Shown: piece after piece, positions 26,327 to 35,562 of the stretch | Layout of the letters: each line of letters opens with the position of its first letter | Numbering within the stretch: the stretch's first letter is position 1 | Assembly: GCA_018334755.1 (NCBI GenBank) | Contig: JAGXLI010000009.1 | Location: 1-43,887, forward strand | Direction: 5' to 3' | DNA: 43,887 nt | From: Thermoplasmatota archaeon | Lineage (GTDB): Archaea; Thermoplasmatota; Thermoplasmata; Halarchaeoplasmatales; Halarchaeoplasmataceae | Made by a program: the position numbers and the translations under genes | The notes under the pieces: model-generated | What the model was told of the DNA's origin: nothing | Seen by the model: the letters and a program-made list of their open reading frames with translations, nothing else | Databases searched by the model: none

Positions 26327-27250
26327 ATGACTTCGGTAAAAAGATTCGGCGCAGAAGTTGCGGATGAAGAGAGAAGACCTTCTACTATAGCTCTAGGTAT
26401 AGGTGGGGCCGGGAGGAACATAATCTCCGATATCGAAGCTAAATCTCTGTCTAATATCAGGATGTACGAAGTAGGTACATCAGAGAGGGTCCCTGATATC
26501 TCTTTTATAAATATTTCAAAGGATGATATGAGAGATGCCTATGAGTCTGATCTGAGTTTCAATAAAAGACCGCTCACAAAATCAGAGAAGAAGATAAAGC
26601 GGAGGATAAGAGAGGCCGACCTTTTTTATTTAGTCGCTGGTCTTGGAGGAGAAACCGGGAGCTGGTCGACACCACCCTGTGCTGCACTGAGTAGTAGCTA
26701 TGGAGCTTTCACTGTAGGTCTTTTTGCCAAACCATTCGAGAGCGAAAATATAGAGAGAAGAAAATTTGCCGACAGGACTCAGAAGAAATTACAGAAGGAT
26801 ATGGATATAGCTGCGGTTTTTCCCAACAGCAAACTCTTGGATATAAATCCTCATCTGCCCATGAAGAAGGCATTCGGGGTTATCAACACTATAATGCGGC
26901 TGCCGATGGAAGATCTGAACGGCGTGATAACCAAGGATGATATCTCAGATCTAAAAAAGTTCTGTAGAGATGTAGAAGAATTCAGGATCGGTGCTGGATA
27001 CGGAAAAGGCAGGGAAAGAGGTAAGAGGGCTTCAAAGGAAGCTTTAAGATCACCCTGGCTGGAAGATTTCGATGATTATAAGACCGTTCTAGCAGTTGTA
27101 ACGAGCGGGGAGGGAGGAGGGGAGATCGAGGCCGAAGATGCCATGGAAGTGATACAGAACGAATGGCCCGATGTCAATATGATGTGGGGGCTCAGAAAAG
27201 ACACTTCTATAGAGGACAGGACCAGGGTGACTATCTTAGCTGGGGTCTAA
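26327..27250 (+). CDS. Divergent FtsZ/tubulin-family protein
   Basis: GIGGAGRNIISDI; tubulin signature variant GLGGETGSWSTPP; GAFTVGLFAKPFESENIERRKFA; FPNSKLLDINPHLP; T7-like DDISDLKKF; VTILAGV. Confidence 0.82.
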   Translation: MTSVKRFGAEVADEERRPSTIALGIGGAGRNIISDIEAKSLSNIRMYEVGTSERVPDISFINISKDDMRDAYESDLSFNKRPLTKSEKKIKRRIREADLFYLVAGLGGETGSWSTPPCAALSSSYGAFTVGLFAKPFESENIERRKFADRTQKKLQKDMDIAAVFPNSKLLDINPHLPMKKAFGVINTIMRLPMEDLNGVITKDDISDLKKFCRDVEEFRIGAGYGKGRERGKRASKEALRSPWLEDFDDYKTVLAVVTSGEGGGEIEAEDAMEVIQNEWPDVNMMWGLRKDTSIEDRTRVTILAGV

Positions 27251-27293
27251 GGAAAAACGGAAAGATAGAATAAGACAAGAGATCAAGGGATTC

Positions 27294-27599
27294 TTACCCG
27301 AATACAGTTCCTATCCCTTCAGCCGCGGCTTCACCTTCCTCCTTGAACTTTTCCTTGATCTCTTCTCGATTTTCTGCCACTTGGACCTCTTCTTCTTTAA
27401 AGAGATCACGTGCTTTCTCGACGGCTTCTTCTTTACCTTCTACCATCACATACGTTACATCTTCTTTGAAACCTAAACTAGCCCCATCTCTTACATTGGT
27501 ATTCTGTCTACTGATGAGATCGTCGGACAATATATCGTTGATCAGGTCACTTTTTCCGGATCCTACCTCAAAGACTTCGTACATATCAATCGAGGCCAT
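27294..27599 (-). CDS. Small hypothetical protein
   Basis: 101-aa ORF with plausible alpha/beta character; family not recognised. Confidence 0.5.
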   Translation of the reverse strand: MASIDMYEVFEVGSGKSDLINDILSDDLISRQNTNVRDGASLGFKEDVTYVMVEGKEEAVEKARDLFKEEEVQVAENREEIKEKFKEEGEAAAEGIGTVFG

Positions 27600-27626
27600 T
27601 ACTACCCTTCTCGGATAAAAATATTA

Positions 27627-27797
27627 CTATTTTTCTTTGTGATAGGTGAAGGGTAATATTATCAAAAAGATACCTATGATGCCCATCCCCATAGAGACCA
27701 GATCTAGGTAATTAAATACAAGTGATATGCCGATAGCTATTACGATGAAGACAAACCCCAGTAATATTATGAATATCTTAGCCAATTTAGGCATCAT
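27627..27797 (-). CDS. 56-aa membrane microprotein (two TM)
   Basis: MMPKLAKIFIILLGFVFIVIAIGISLVFNYLDLVSMGMGIIGIFLIILPFTYHKEK*; fills the gap between two minus-strand genes; not in the ORF track. Confidence 0.55.
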   Translation of the reverse strand: MMPKLAKIFIILLGFVFIVIAIGISLVFNYLDLVSMGMGIIGIFLIILPFTYHKEK

Positions 27798-27852
27798 CTG
27801 CTTTCACCATCTTTTCGGATGATAGATGGCGACATAGATATTTAATCCTTTC

Positions 27853-29010
27853 CTATCCATCCCGTGTTTGGGTCTTCAGGTACATCAACAGCGATATCTG
27901 TTCTTCTTCCCAGGGTGTTAGCTCGCATAATCTTTCTTCTTTACCTTCTTTAAGAAGTTTCAACAACAAAGGTGATCCTTTCGTGAACATCATGATCCTC
28001 TCTAGGGCGTCCTTTTCGAGATCCTTCCCTAAGATTTTCTGGGCATTCTCTTCATCTAGGGGAGAAAGATGTAACTCCTTTACCAATCCTTTCTCAATAT
28101 CACTCTGCTGGTAAAATCTTTCATAGACCGGCGTCCCCTTTCGACCCGTGATCATGATCTTTAACGGGCTAGACCTGTCTATCTTCCCGAGTAGATCACT
28201 TAGAAAACCAACGATCTCATCTTCTACTTCATAATAGTCGTCAAAAACCAGTATCGCCTTTTGGTTCAACAATCCTTCAAGCAGGTCATCCGTTTCAATC
28301 TCCACCTTCTCAAGGAACTTAGAGATCTTATTTTTAACTTCCTCTCCGGTCACCCTTTTCAGATCTACCCACAGGATGTGTCCTTGATCTACCTCCTGGA
28401 TAAATTTTGAGGAGATGCTAGTTGCGCCGTGACCTCTCCTACCCAGTACAGCGAGTATGGGTGTCTCGCTATTCATCCAATTTTTAATTTTCCTTATCTC
28501 TTCTTCCCTTCCATATAACTCTTCTACTTCGGGAAGACTTTCAGTCAGTTTCACAGGATCGAAAGGTCTCTGCTTCCTGAGATCTATAGTTTTATTGTTG
28601 GACGATTCTAATAAAGAAAGAGCTGTAAACAGGTCTATCTCGGTCCCGGTTTCCCCTTCTATGTCTGAAAGTGGAAGATTCCTTTCCAGATCTTCGTCTA
28701 TCACTTTTACGTTAATCTCGGAGAGTTCAGAATATATAGTTTCCGCTTTCTCAATTCCTTTCCTTTCCAAAAAATATGTCTTCAATTTTTTCTTATGCCC
28801 TTTGACCGCGGACTTTTCTTCTTCTACAAGCCCTTTCTCGGTCAATCTCTTTAAAACCCTAGAAGCATGGGTCCTAGAAAGGCCTACATTTTCCGCTACA
28901 CCTTTCTGAGTGAACTTCTCAGACCTTTCTTTCTTTTCCTTTAAATTTTGGAACTCTTTTAAGTAGAGTAGAACTTTTTGTTCATACGTTACCGACGAAA
29001 GATCGATCAT
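27853..29010 (-). CDS. wHTH + STAND/AAA-like ATPase-domain regulator with degenerate Walker A
   Basis: N-terminal MarR-like wHTH (VAENVGLSRTHASRVLKRLTEKGLVEE), ELYGREEEIRKIKNWM, VLGRRGHGATSISSKF in the P-loop position, AILVFDDYYEVED Walker B, KGSPLLLKLL. Confidence 0.75.
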   Translation of the reverse strand: MIDLSSVTYEQKVLLYLKEFQNLKEKKERSEKFTQKGVAENVGLSRTHASRVLKRLTEKGLVEEEKSAVKGHKKKLKTYFLERKGIEKAETIYSELSEINVKVIDEDLERNLPLSDIEGETGTEIDLFTALSLLESSNNKTIDLRKQRPFDPVKLTESLPEVEELYGREEEIRKIKNWMNSETPILAVLGRRGHGATSISSKFIQEVDQGHILWVDLKRVTGEEVKNKISKFLEKVEIETDDLLEGLLNQKAILVFDDYYEVEDEIVGFLSDLLGKIDRSSPLKIMITGRKGTPVYERFYQQSDIEKGLVKELHLSPLDEENAQKILGKDLEKDALERIMMFTKGSPLLLKLLKEGKEERLCELTPWEEEQISLLMYLKTQTRDG

Positions 29011-29059
29011 CTCACTAGGGTTACTACATTCCTAATGTATATTTTTTTCTTTGTGTTTT

Positions 29060-29692
29060 CTACTCTTCCTTCGAGTCCTCTTTGTTTCTCTTGATCCTGC
29101 ATTGAGAAAGGGTATATTCTTCTTTCTTTTCTGCCAAAATTTCATCTAAGAGGGACTCTCTGCTGTTCATGTATTCTTCTCTTAGAAGATCAAACATCAA
29201 CCAGTCTACCCTCTTCCCGAACAGATACCCGCTCTTTCGAGCCCTGCCACTTTTTTTGAATCCAACAGATTTTATCACTTTGTGACTCCTTTTATTGAAG
29301 GAAGAACTCCAGGCGCTCACACGATCAAAATTTTTATGGTAGAAAAGGATCTCACATAGACCCAACGTGATCTCCTTCCCGATCCCTTGGTTCCAGTAGT
29401 CTTTTTCTCCAATATAAGTCCCTACATCCGCATTTTTTACCGTGTTTATTTCTTCTTTGTAAGTTGCTATCCCTATAATCTTATCATGTTCTCTTATCTC
29501 TAATATAAATCTGTGTTTATCGTCGTTCTCCTGGTACTCCTCAAATTCCCCTTCTATATCCTCTCTATTTTTGAAAACAAGGGGTCTGCCTCTTGCGTAC
29601 AGCGTTACCTCTCGAGTGTTTTCCCAGTCCTCTAAAAAGGAAAGATCCTCTTTTCTAAAAGGCCTAAACCTTATCCTTCCTAATTCAAACAT
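29060..29692 (-). CDS. GNAT-family N-acetyltransferase (RimJ/RimL-like)
   Basis: IRFRPFRKEDLSFLEDWENTREVTLY, IGIATYKE, YIGEKDYWNQGIGKEITLGLCEILF, KVIKSVGFKKSGRAR. Confidence 0.8.
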   Translation of the reverse strand: MFELGRIRFRPFRKEDLSFLEDWENTREVTLYARGRPLVFKNREDIEGEFEEYQENDDKHRFILEIREHDKIIGIATYKEEINTVKNADVGTYIGEKDYWNQGIGKEITLGLCEILFYHKNFDRVSAWSSSFNKRSHKVIKSVGFKKSGRARKSGYLFGKRVDWLMFDLLREEYMNSRESLLDEILAEKKEEYTLSQCRIKRNKEDSKEE

Positions 29693-29726
29693 CTATCTCA
29701 CCTTCGATCACATATTCAAAGCAAGG

Positions 29727-30041
29727 TCAATACTTCCGCCAAGTGTGGTCACATTCCGTGCAACGATATATCCTAGTTTCGGGCTCATCGGCGGCTCTTG
29801 TCTGCTCCAACCGCCAGTAGGCCTCGTTATTACCGCACTCGGGACACCTGACTTTTGTTTTGGGCAGGGTGCCTTCATCCTTCTCTATAACAACTCTTTC
29901 TTTTTTTTCTTCCTTCTCTGAACTGATAGTGTCGTCGTCATCCTCGCTTTTTTCTTTGGTCGCTCCACATTTCTTGCAAACCCATTTTCCACCCGAAGGT
30001 TTCATCAGGGCCCCACATTCTGGACAGAACATCTTTTTCAC
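29727..30041 (-). CDS. tfs: Transcription factor S (TFS / RpoM-like)
   Basis: MFCPECGALMKPSGGKWVCKKCG N-ribbon; C-ribbon VRCPECGNNEAYWRLEQTRAADEPETRIYRCTECDHTWRKY. Confidence 0.95.
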   Translation of the reverse strand: MKKMFCPECGALMKPSGGKWVCKKCGATKEKSEDDDDTISSEKEEKKERVVIEKDEGTLPKTKVRCPECGNNEAYWRLEQTRAADEPETRIYRCTECDHTWRKY

Positions 30042-30081
30042 CTTAACTTAGAGCAACGGAGTAATATAAATCTTCCGTGAA

Positions 30082-30597
30082 CTATTCCAGGAGTTCCTTC
30101 GCCTTTTCTCTATCTATATCTAGTGCTTCTAACATGTAACTCAATGATTTTCTAAGTATTATGTCTTCACCGACTTCCTCGACATATTCCTCCATCATTA
30201 TCGGAGCTTTAAATCTATATCCCACAGCGAGATCTGAAAGATAATGATGCTTGTTATCAGGGTCTAATTCGGCGGCCTGCCTGTAATGCTCTTCAGCTTT
30301 ATCGAATTTTCCTATGTCAATGGAAAATCCCGCCGCGGCTTGCCTGTAGAACGGATTATCATCTAGTTCTATAGCTTTTTCATAGTCTTCTAGAATCTCG
30401 TCGCTCTCTATCTCGTTTATCCCAAGAGCGGCTTCTGCTCTGCCGAAGCGCACCTGGGCCTCCGTTTTCTCGTCCAAATCTTCTTCTAGAAGTTCAGAAT
30501 ACCTTTCATGAGCTTCCTCATACTCAAAGCGATTGAGTAAGCCCTCGGCTTCTTCTAATCGGCTCTCAACGTCTGCCATGCTTTTCCTCAGAACCAA
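30082..30597 (-). CDS. TPR-repeat protein
   Basis: FDKAEEHYRQAAELDPDNKHHYLSDLAVGYR and related units. Confidence 0.75.
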   Translation of the reverse strand: MVLRKSMADVESRLEEAEGLLNRFEYEEAHERYSELLEEDLDEKTEAQVRFGRAEAALGINEIESDEILEDYEKAIELDDNPFYRQAAAGFSIDIGKFDKAEEHYRQAAELDPDNKHHYLSDLAVGYRFKAPIMMEEYVEEVGEDIILRKSLSYMLEALDIDREKAKELLE

Positions 30598-30626
30598 TAA
30601 AACAAACGCCCAAATAAATGTTTCTA

Positions 30627-31064
30627 CTAAGCAGATTCTTTTCCAAACGGAAGATACTCTTCCATCTTCTCGACCGCGGTTTCCTTTCTAGACGGATAGC
30701 TTTCAACCCGGGCCCTGACCCGGATGCTGTAATCTCCTCTCGTCAGAGAGAATTCTTCATCATAGGCCTTTCCCTTATCTATACGGAAAAAGAAATTACA
30801 GCGTTCGTCTATCCTCCTCTCTAAGTCATCAAGAAGTCTTTTTATGATCTCTCGAGGGAGTCGATCAAAAAAAGCGTCCATCTCCCGATTCCGGGAGATC
30901 TTTCCCTCCAGAATCTTGATCGGATTACCATAATAACCCTCGGCGTCGGATACCTCCATCTCCAGCTCCTGACCGACCAGGTTCTCAATTGCCTTTTTAA
31001 CTTTATCTAGATTCTCAGTAGCGTGACAGTACGTCTTGAATTCGATATAATGGAACGTCACCAT
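30627..31064 (-). CDS. COG1325-like RNA-binding protein
   Basis: FHYIEFKTYCHATENLDKVKKAIENLVG...AEGYYGNPIKILEGKI...FFRIDKGKAYDEEFSLT. Confidence 0.75.
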   Translation of the reverse strand: MVTFHYIEFKTYCHATENLDKVKKAIENLVGQELEMEVSDAEGYYGNPIKILEGKISRNREMDAFFDRLPREIIKRLLDDLERRIDERCNFFFRIDKGKAYDEEFSLTRGDYSIRVRARVESYPSRKETAVEKMEEYLPFGKESA

Positions 31065-31648
31065 CTCTCCTCCTTTTGGGTGTCTCCCCCTAAATTTTCC
31101 ACCATGTATATCACCTTGCAGATACTCTCCACCACCGTTATCCAGTTATACGCTTCCTCTAAATTCTCACCGTGAGCAAAGGTACCGTGGCCCTTCAGTA
31201 TCGCGGCATTATAGTCCTGGAGTATGGGGGGCAATAGGTCCTCCACTTCGTCGGAACCTATGGAATCTTCTACGTCCAATATCGGAACTTTTTTTAGATG
31301 ATACTGGCCCTCGTCGTCTATCGGGACGATCTCGTCTCTTACGAGGGACAGCGAGACCGCATAAGGTGTGTGAGCATGGATTATGGCTAGAGCAGAGGTT
31401 TCTTTGTAGATGGCTCTATGGACTCCTATCTCGGTTGAAGCGATTATCACTCCGCTGTCGTCTTCCTCTAAACCGGTTTCTACCACGTCTTCCTCTTTAA
31501 GGTCCCCCATCATCGCCCCTCTCCTTTTTATGTACATCCGATCACCTCTCCTCACGCTCAGGTTGCCGCTGTGAGACGAGAGGTTCAACCCTCTGTTTTC
31601 AAGGAATTCGCCGTATCTTCGCATCTCTTCGTAAAGCTCTTCATCCAT
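31058..31648 (-). CDS. Class II aldolase/adducin family protein (fuculose-phosphate aldolase-like)
   Basis: LSSHSGNLSVRRGDRMYIKRRGAMMGDL, AIIHAHTPYAVSLSL, LKGHGTFAHGENLEEAYNWI. Confidence 0.85.
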   Translation of the reverse strand: MDEELYEEMRRYGEFLENRGLNLSSHSGNLSVRRGDRMYIKRRGAMMGDLKEEDVVETGLEEDDSGVIIASTEIGVHRAIYKETSALAIIHAHTPYAVSLSLVRDEIVPIDDEGQYHLKKVPILDVEDSIGSDEVEDLLPPILQDYNAAILKGHGTFAHGENLEEAYNWITVVESICKVIYMVENLGGDTQKEERW

Positions 31649-31793
31649 CTTTTTCTGCCTCTCTCGATTACGATTGTTGAAGAAGCGGGGAAGTAATAAT
31701 ACTTTTTGAACTCGATCTGAGTTGAAGGCGGATGAGTAAAGTTTACATCAGACCACGGCATAAGTTTACAGTGAAATAACGACCCGTGATAAA

Positions 31794-32561
31794 ATGAAAA
31801 TCATCTATCATCCTAAATTCAAAGATCCGAGCTACGCCTCAGACCCTGCGGCCGAGGAAGGAAGGATAGAGTGCATAACAAAGGAACTTCAAAAGGATAG
31901 GAGTCTAGCTTTTTCTAAGCCACCCGCAGCTGAACAGGAGGAGATCGAGCGGGTGCACACTCCTGATCATCTGGAGGAATTGAAGAAAAGGAGCGAGAAG
32001 AAATATGATCTTGCGGCTCTTTCCGCTGGAGGAGCCCTAGCCGCGGCTGTGAGTGCATACAAAGGAAATCCGAGTTTTGCCGTCATCAGACCTCCAGGTC
32101 ACCATGCCTCTCCCGATTCATGCTGGGGTTTCTGTTATCTCAACAACATGGCCATCGCTATAGAAAACTTGAAAGAAAAGGAAAAGATAAGGAGCGCCTT
32201 CGTACTTGATTTCGATCTGCACACCGGCGATGGGAATATAAATTGCCTAGGTGGCCGTCCGAACGTCACAATAATGAATCCCAGGTCCTCTGATAGTACG
32301 CGATATTTGAAAGAAGTGAGGGATCGTTTCCAGGAAGAGAAAAAGTATGATATCGTGGGCGTTTCGGCGGGATTCGACGAGCATGTTGAGGATTGGGGCG
32401 GTAAGTTGAAGACTAAGGATTACAGAAAGATCGGAGGGATGGTCAAAGATTTTTCCAAAGAAAAGTGTGAAGGGAGAAGGTTCGCTCTTCTAGAAGGAGG
32501 ATACAATCACGATGTCCTGGGAAAAAACGTGAAGGCCTTCATAGAAGGGTTTAGGGCTTAA
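31794..32561 (+). CDS. Histone deacetylase-family amidohydrolase
   Basis: RPPGHHASPDSCWGFCYLNNMAIAIENL, FVLDFDLHTGDG, SAGFDEH, LLEGGYNHDVLG (zinc ligands and catalytic His/Tyr conserved). Confidence 0.88.
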   Translation: MKIIYHPKFKDPSYASDPAAEEGRIECITKELQKDRSLAFSKPPAAEQEEIERVHTPDHLEELKKRSEKKYDLAALSAGGALAAAVSAYKGNPSFAVIRPPGHHASPDSCWGFCYLNNMAIAIENLKEKEKIRSAFVLDFDLHTGDGNINCLGGRPNVTIMNPRSSDSTRYLKEVRDRFQEEKKYDIVGVSAGFDEHVEDWGGKLKTKDYRKIGGMVKDFSKEKCEGRRFALLEGGYNHDVLGKNVKAFIEGFRA

Positions 32562-32570
32562 CTTAGACAT

Positions 32571-33236
32571 TCAACCTCCGAATTCCTCCAGCGCTTCAAG
32601 GATCTTGGCGGCAAGGGCTGAACCGATCCCTTCGATCTCCTTTAATTCTTCTTCAGAGGCCTTTTTCAGGCCTTCTACGGAGCGGTATCCATTCTCGTAA
32701 AGTTTCTCTGCCTTGGAGGGGCCCACTCCGCTCAACTGGGTTAATTCCTCGATGACTTTATCTTTTGGTACCTGAGCGGATCGCTTTCCCTGTTCTTCTT
32801 CTGCCTGACCTTCTTTCTCCTCTACCTCTTCCTCCTCACTTTCTTCCTCATCCTCTTCCTCGCTCTCTTCCTTTTTCTTTTTTCTTTTCTTAGGTTTCAA
32901 TCTTAAATTCTTAAAGAGGAGTATCTCTATGGTCTCGGCGGCGAACAATTGTTTTTTGTAGAAGTCTAGATCTTCATCCGTTCTTAATTTAGCATTGATC
33001 TGGACTCTTATAAGCGCCCGTCTCAACTTACTGGTCTTCTCGACTTTCAGGATATCAGAGACTAAAAAAGGTAATCTGTCCGGGTGTTCTAGTGCCTCCG
33101 CTATAGGTAGCCAGTCCTCCTTTAATTCTTCTACTTCTCTTTCTCCTATTATCACTTCTATGATTCTTTTGGTGAATTTCTTACCGTCTATCTCGACGTT
33201 ATCAGCGTTTCTATCGGTATCATTTCTGTACATCAT
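32571..33236 (-). CDS. Helix-hairpin-helix protein with acidic linker
   Basis: C-terminal tandem HhH (LSGVGPSKAEKLYENGYRSVEGLKKASEEELKEIEGIGSALAAKI) after a Glu-rich linker. Confidence 0.65.
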   Translation of the reverse strand: MMYRNDTDRNADNVEIDGKKFTKRIIEVIIGEREVEELKEDWLPIAEALEHPDRLPFLVSDILKVEKTSKLRRALIRVQINAKLRTDEDLDFYKKQLFAAETIEILLFKNLRLKPKKRKKKKEESEEEDEEESEEEEVEEKEGQAEEEQGKRSAQVPKDKVIEELTQLSGVGPSKAEKLYENGYRSVEGLKKASEEELKEIEGIGSALAAKILEALEEFGG

Positions 33237-33383
33237 ACAGAGAATATTATGGAGGTATAATTTAGTTTTCCCTTTATCATAGAAGGATCACGCGCCTAGA
33301 ACCTATCATCGTTCTCCTCTGTCGCTAGAATCTGAACATCCAACAATTAAAAAATTATAAAGAGTGAGAGGAAAGGGTTTGTT

Positions 33384-34613
33384 TTACTCTTCGTCTTCAT
33401 CTTCGTTTTCATCGGATTGCCAGCCGCCTACATTGCTGTCTTCTACTTCTTCCTCGCCAATTTCACCTTTAACTTCTTCGAGCACTTCCTTTGCGTCCTT
33501 CTCCGCTTCTTCCCTGACCTCTTTTCTGTCTTTATCTCCTTCCTCTTTCACCTTTTTCTCTATGTTGTCTATCTTTTCTTTCATCTCCGACCGACCAGGT
33601 ATCTCTCCGAGTATATCATCGGCCTTACCGACTATGTCTTCCAATGAACCTATATCAGTTGGCTCTCTACTCGGGACTTCTCTAGAAGCACCCAGGTATT
33701 GAGAGGCGCCTTCCATCAAGCGCGTGACTTCGAATGGGAACAGTATCTTTGTAGCTTCCCCATCCGACATGTTCTTCAGCGTGTCGAGAGAGAGATAAGT
33801 CAAGGCTTTTTCATCCAGTGTGTTCGAGCCCAAAGAAAGTATCCGTAAACGCTGTCCTTCGCCCTGTGCTTCCAATATCTTTTTCATCCTGGTACCTTCC
33901 GCATTCAGTATCCTGCTCTGTCTTTTACCCTCGGCGTTGAGTATCTTTGACCTTCTGTTACCCTCGGCCTCGAGGATAGCTGAGCGTTTTTGTCCGTCTG
34001 CCCTCAAGATGGCTGCTCGTCTTTCTCTTTCGGCAGCGGTCTGTTCTTCCATGGCGTCTTTAACCTGCGCTACTGGGTCGACCTCTCTTATCTCTACGGA
34101 CTCAACCCTGACACCCCAGTCGTCGGTAGCTTCGTCTAGAACCTCACGAAGATGGGTGTTTATCCTTTCTCTGTTGTAAAGTATCTCATCCAGTTCCATG
34201 TCCCCTATAACAGACCTAAGGGTTGTCTGGGCTAGGTTGATAGTGGCCGCTTTGTGATCCGTAACTTCAAAGAACGCCTTCTCCACATCTACGACCTTGA
34301 TATAGATGATAGCATCTACATTGGTCGGAGAATTGTCTTTCGTGATCACTTCCTGCCTGGGAACGTCCAGTACCTGAGTTCTTAGATCGATCTTGATGAC
34401 GTTAGAGATGAATGGTGGAACGATATTGACACCTGGTTCTAAAGTCCTCCTGAAGTTCCCCAGTACGATCCATATACCCTGTTCGTAGGGTTGGATTATC
34501 CAAAAAGCGCTCCTCCCTGCCACCACGGCGAACATTATTATTATTATCACCAGGATAACTATCCAAGTGGTGGCGCCCGCTTCCATCTGCAGTCCTAACC
34601 ATTCTAGAAACAT
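33384..34613 (-). CDS. SPFH/stomatin-like protein
   Basis: IIQPYEQGIWIVLGNFRRTLEPGVNIVPPFISNVIKIDLRTQVLDVPRQEVITKDN; repeats RRSKILNAEGKRQSRILNAEG. Confidence 0.92.
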   Translation of the reverse strand: MFLEWLGLQMEAGATTWIVILVIIIIMFAVVAGRSAFWIIQPYEQGIWIVLGNFRRTLEPGVNIVPPFISNVIKIDLRTQVLDVPRQEVITKDNSPTNVDAIIYIKVVDVEKAFFEVTDHKAATINLAQTTLRSVIGDMELDEILYNRERINTHLREVLDEATDDWGVRVESVEIREVDPVAQVKDAMEEQTAAERERRAAILRADGQKRSAILEAEGNRRSKILNAEGKRQSRILNAEGTRMKKILEAQGEGQRLRILSLGSNTLDEKALTYLSLDTLKNMSDGEATKILFPFEVTRLMEGASQYLGASREVPSREPTDIGSLEDIVGKADDILGEIPGRSEMKEKIDNIEKKVKEEGDKDRKEVREEAEKDAKEVLEEVKGEIGEEEVEDSNVGGWQSDENEDEDEE

Positions 34614-34626
34614 ATATATTCACATC

Positions 34627-35076
34627 CTATAGTTCTTCTAATCTTTCCACTACGAGTTTCACTCCCTCCGCTTTCACAATCTTCACCTTTTCCCCCACCT
34701 CTATCTTCTCGTCAGCGGTCGCACTCCATATCTTGCTACCACTGACCTTGACCTTACCAGAGATATTGTTAGGCTCGATCTCTTTGACCACTTGGGCGGT
34801 CTCTCCTTCCAAGGACGTGGTCATCGTTGTTGTCGGTTTGGACGGAGGCGAGATATTCTGGTAGAATTTAAGCGAGATGAACATGAGGGGGAGTACTACT
34901 GCCGCGACTACCAATGGCGTCCAAATACTTAATACCTGCCCCGGAAAGAATATGAACATGAAACCCAGTGTGATTAGAACACCGGCTGGTATCGCTATGA
35001 AAAATCCGGGATCAGTAGCTTCTATGATGAACAATATGATCCCTATCGCAATCAGCACAATCCCCGTAGTCATCAA
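34627..35076 (-). CDS. NfeD-family protein
   Basis: TM helices plus OB-like C-terminus (SLEGETAQVVKEIEPNNISGKVKVSGSKIWSATADEKIEVGEKVKIVKAEGVKLVVE); operonic with SPFH. Confidence 0.88.
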   Translation of the reverse strand: MMTTGIVLIAIGIILFIIEATDPGFFIAIPAGVLITLGFMFIFFPGQVLSIWTPLVVAAVVLPLMFISLKFYQNISPPSKPTTTMTTSLEGETAQVVKEIEPNNISGKVKVSGSKIWSATADEKIEVGEKVKIVKAEGVKLVVERLEEL

Positions 35077-35202
35077 ATGAGTATTGAAGTGAAGGTATTT
35101 TTATTTTGTGTATAATAGGAGGTCATAAGTCGGTCGTGGTTCTAGATTATCGATGACCCTAGAATGATAACCTTTTTATTAGTTGAATAGATTATTAGTT
35201 TT

Positions 35203-35445
35203 ATGAAATTGTACGTGAAGGTATATTTCGGTCCATCCAACCCAAAACCTCTTGAAGTGGCTGAAGAGATGAAAGATATGGGATTCAAACCCGTGATGGG
35301 AGAATATGACTTCGCCCAGGAATTTGACAGCCCTTCGGAATATGAGGAGATGGTGGACCAGCTGAGGAGGACCTTGAGAGGGAGATCATTAGAAGGGTCA
35401 GATCTCTATTTCCGGCTGAACACCAAAGGAAGCGAAAGATATTGA
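35203..35445 (+). CDS. Small conserved-looking hypothetical protein
   Basis: 80 aa, MKLYVKVYFGPSNPKPLEVAEEMKDMGFKPVMGEYDF...; own TATA-like upstream region. Confidence 0.5.
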   Translation: MKLYVKVYFGPSNPKPLEVAEEMKDMGFKPVMGEYDFAQEFDSPSEYEEMVDQLRRTLRGRSLEGSDLYFRLNTKGSERY

Positions 35446-35562
35446 TCATGACCGATTGAACCCAGAGTTAAGGTGAAGAAAAAATCTTATTTTCTCCCAG
35501 GTTTAGAGAGAGACTGTTTTAAAGAGTAAGGTTTATTCTTAAACCGGTCCGAGACATAACAT

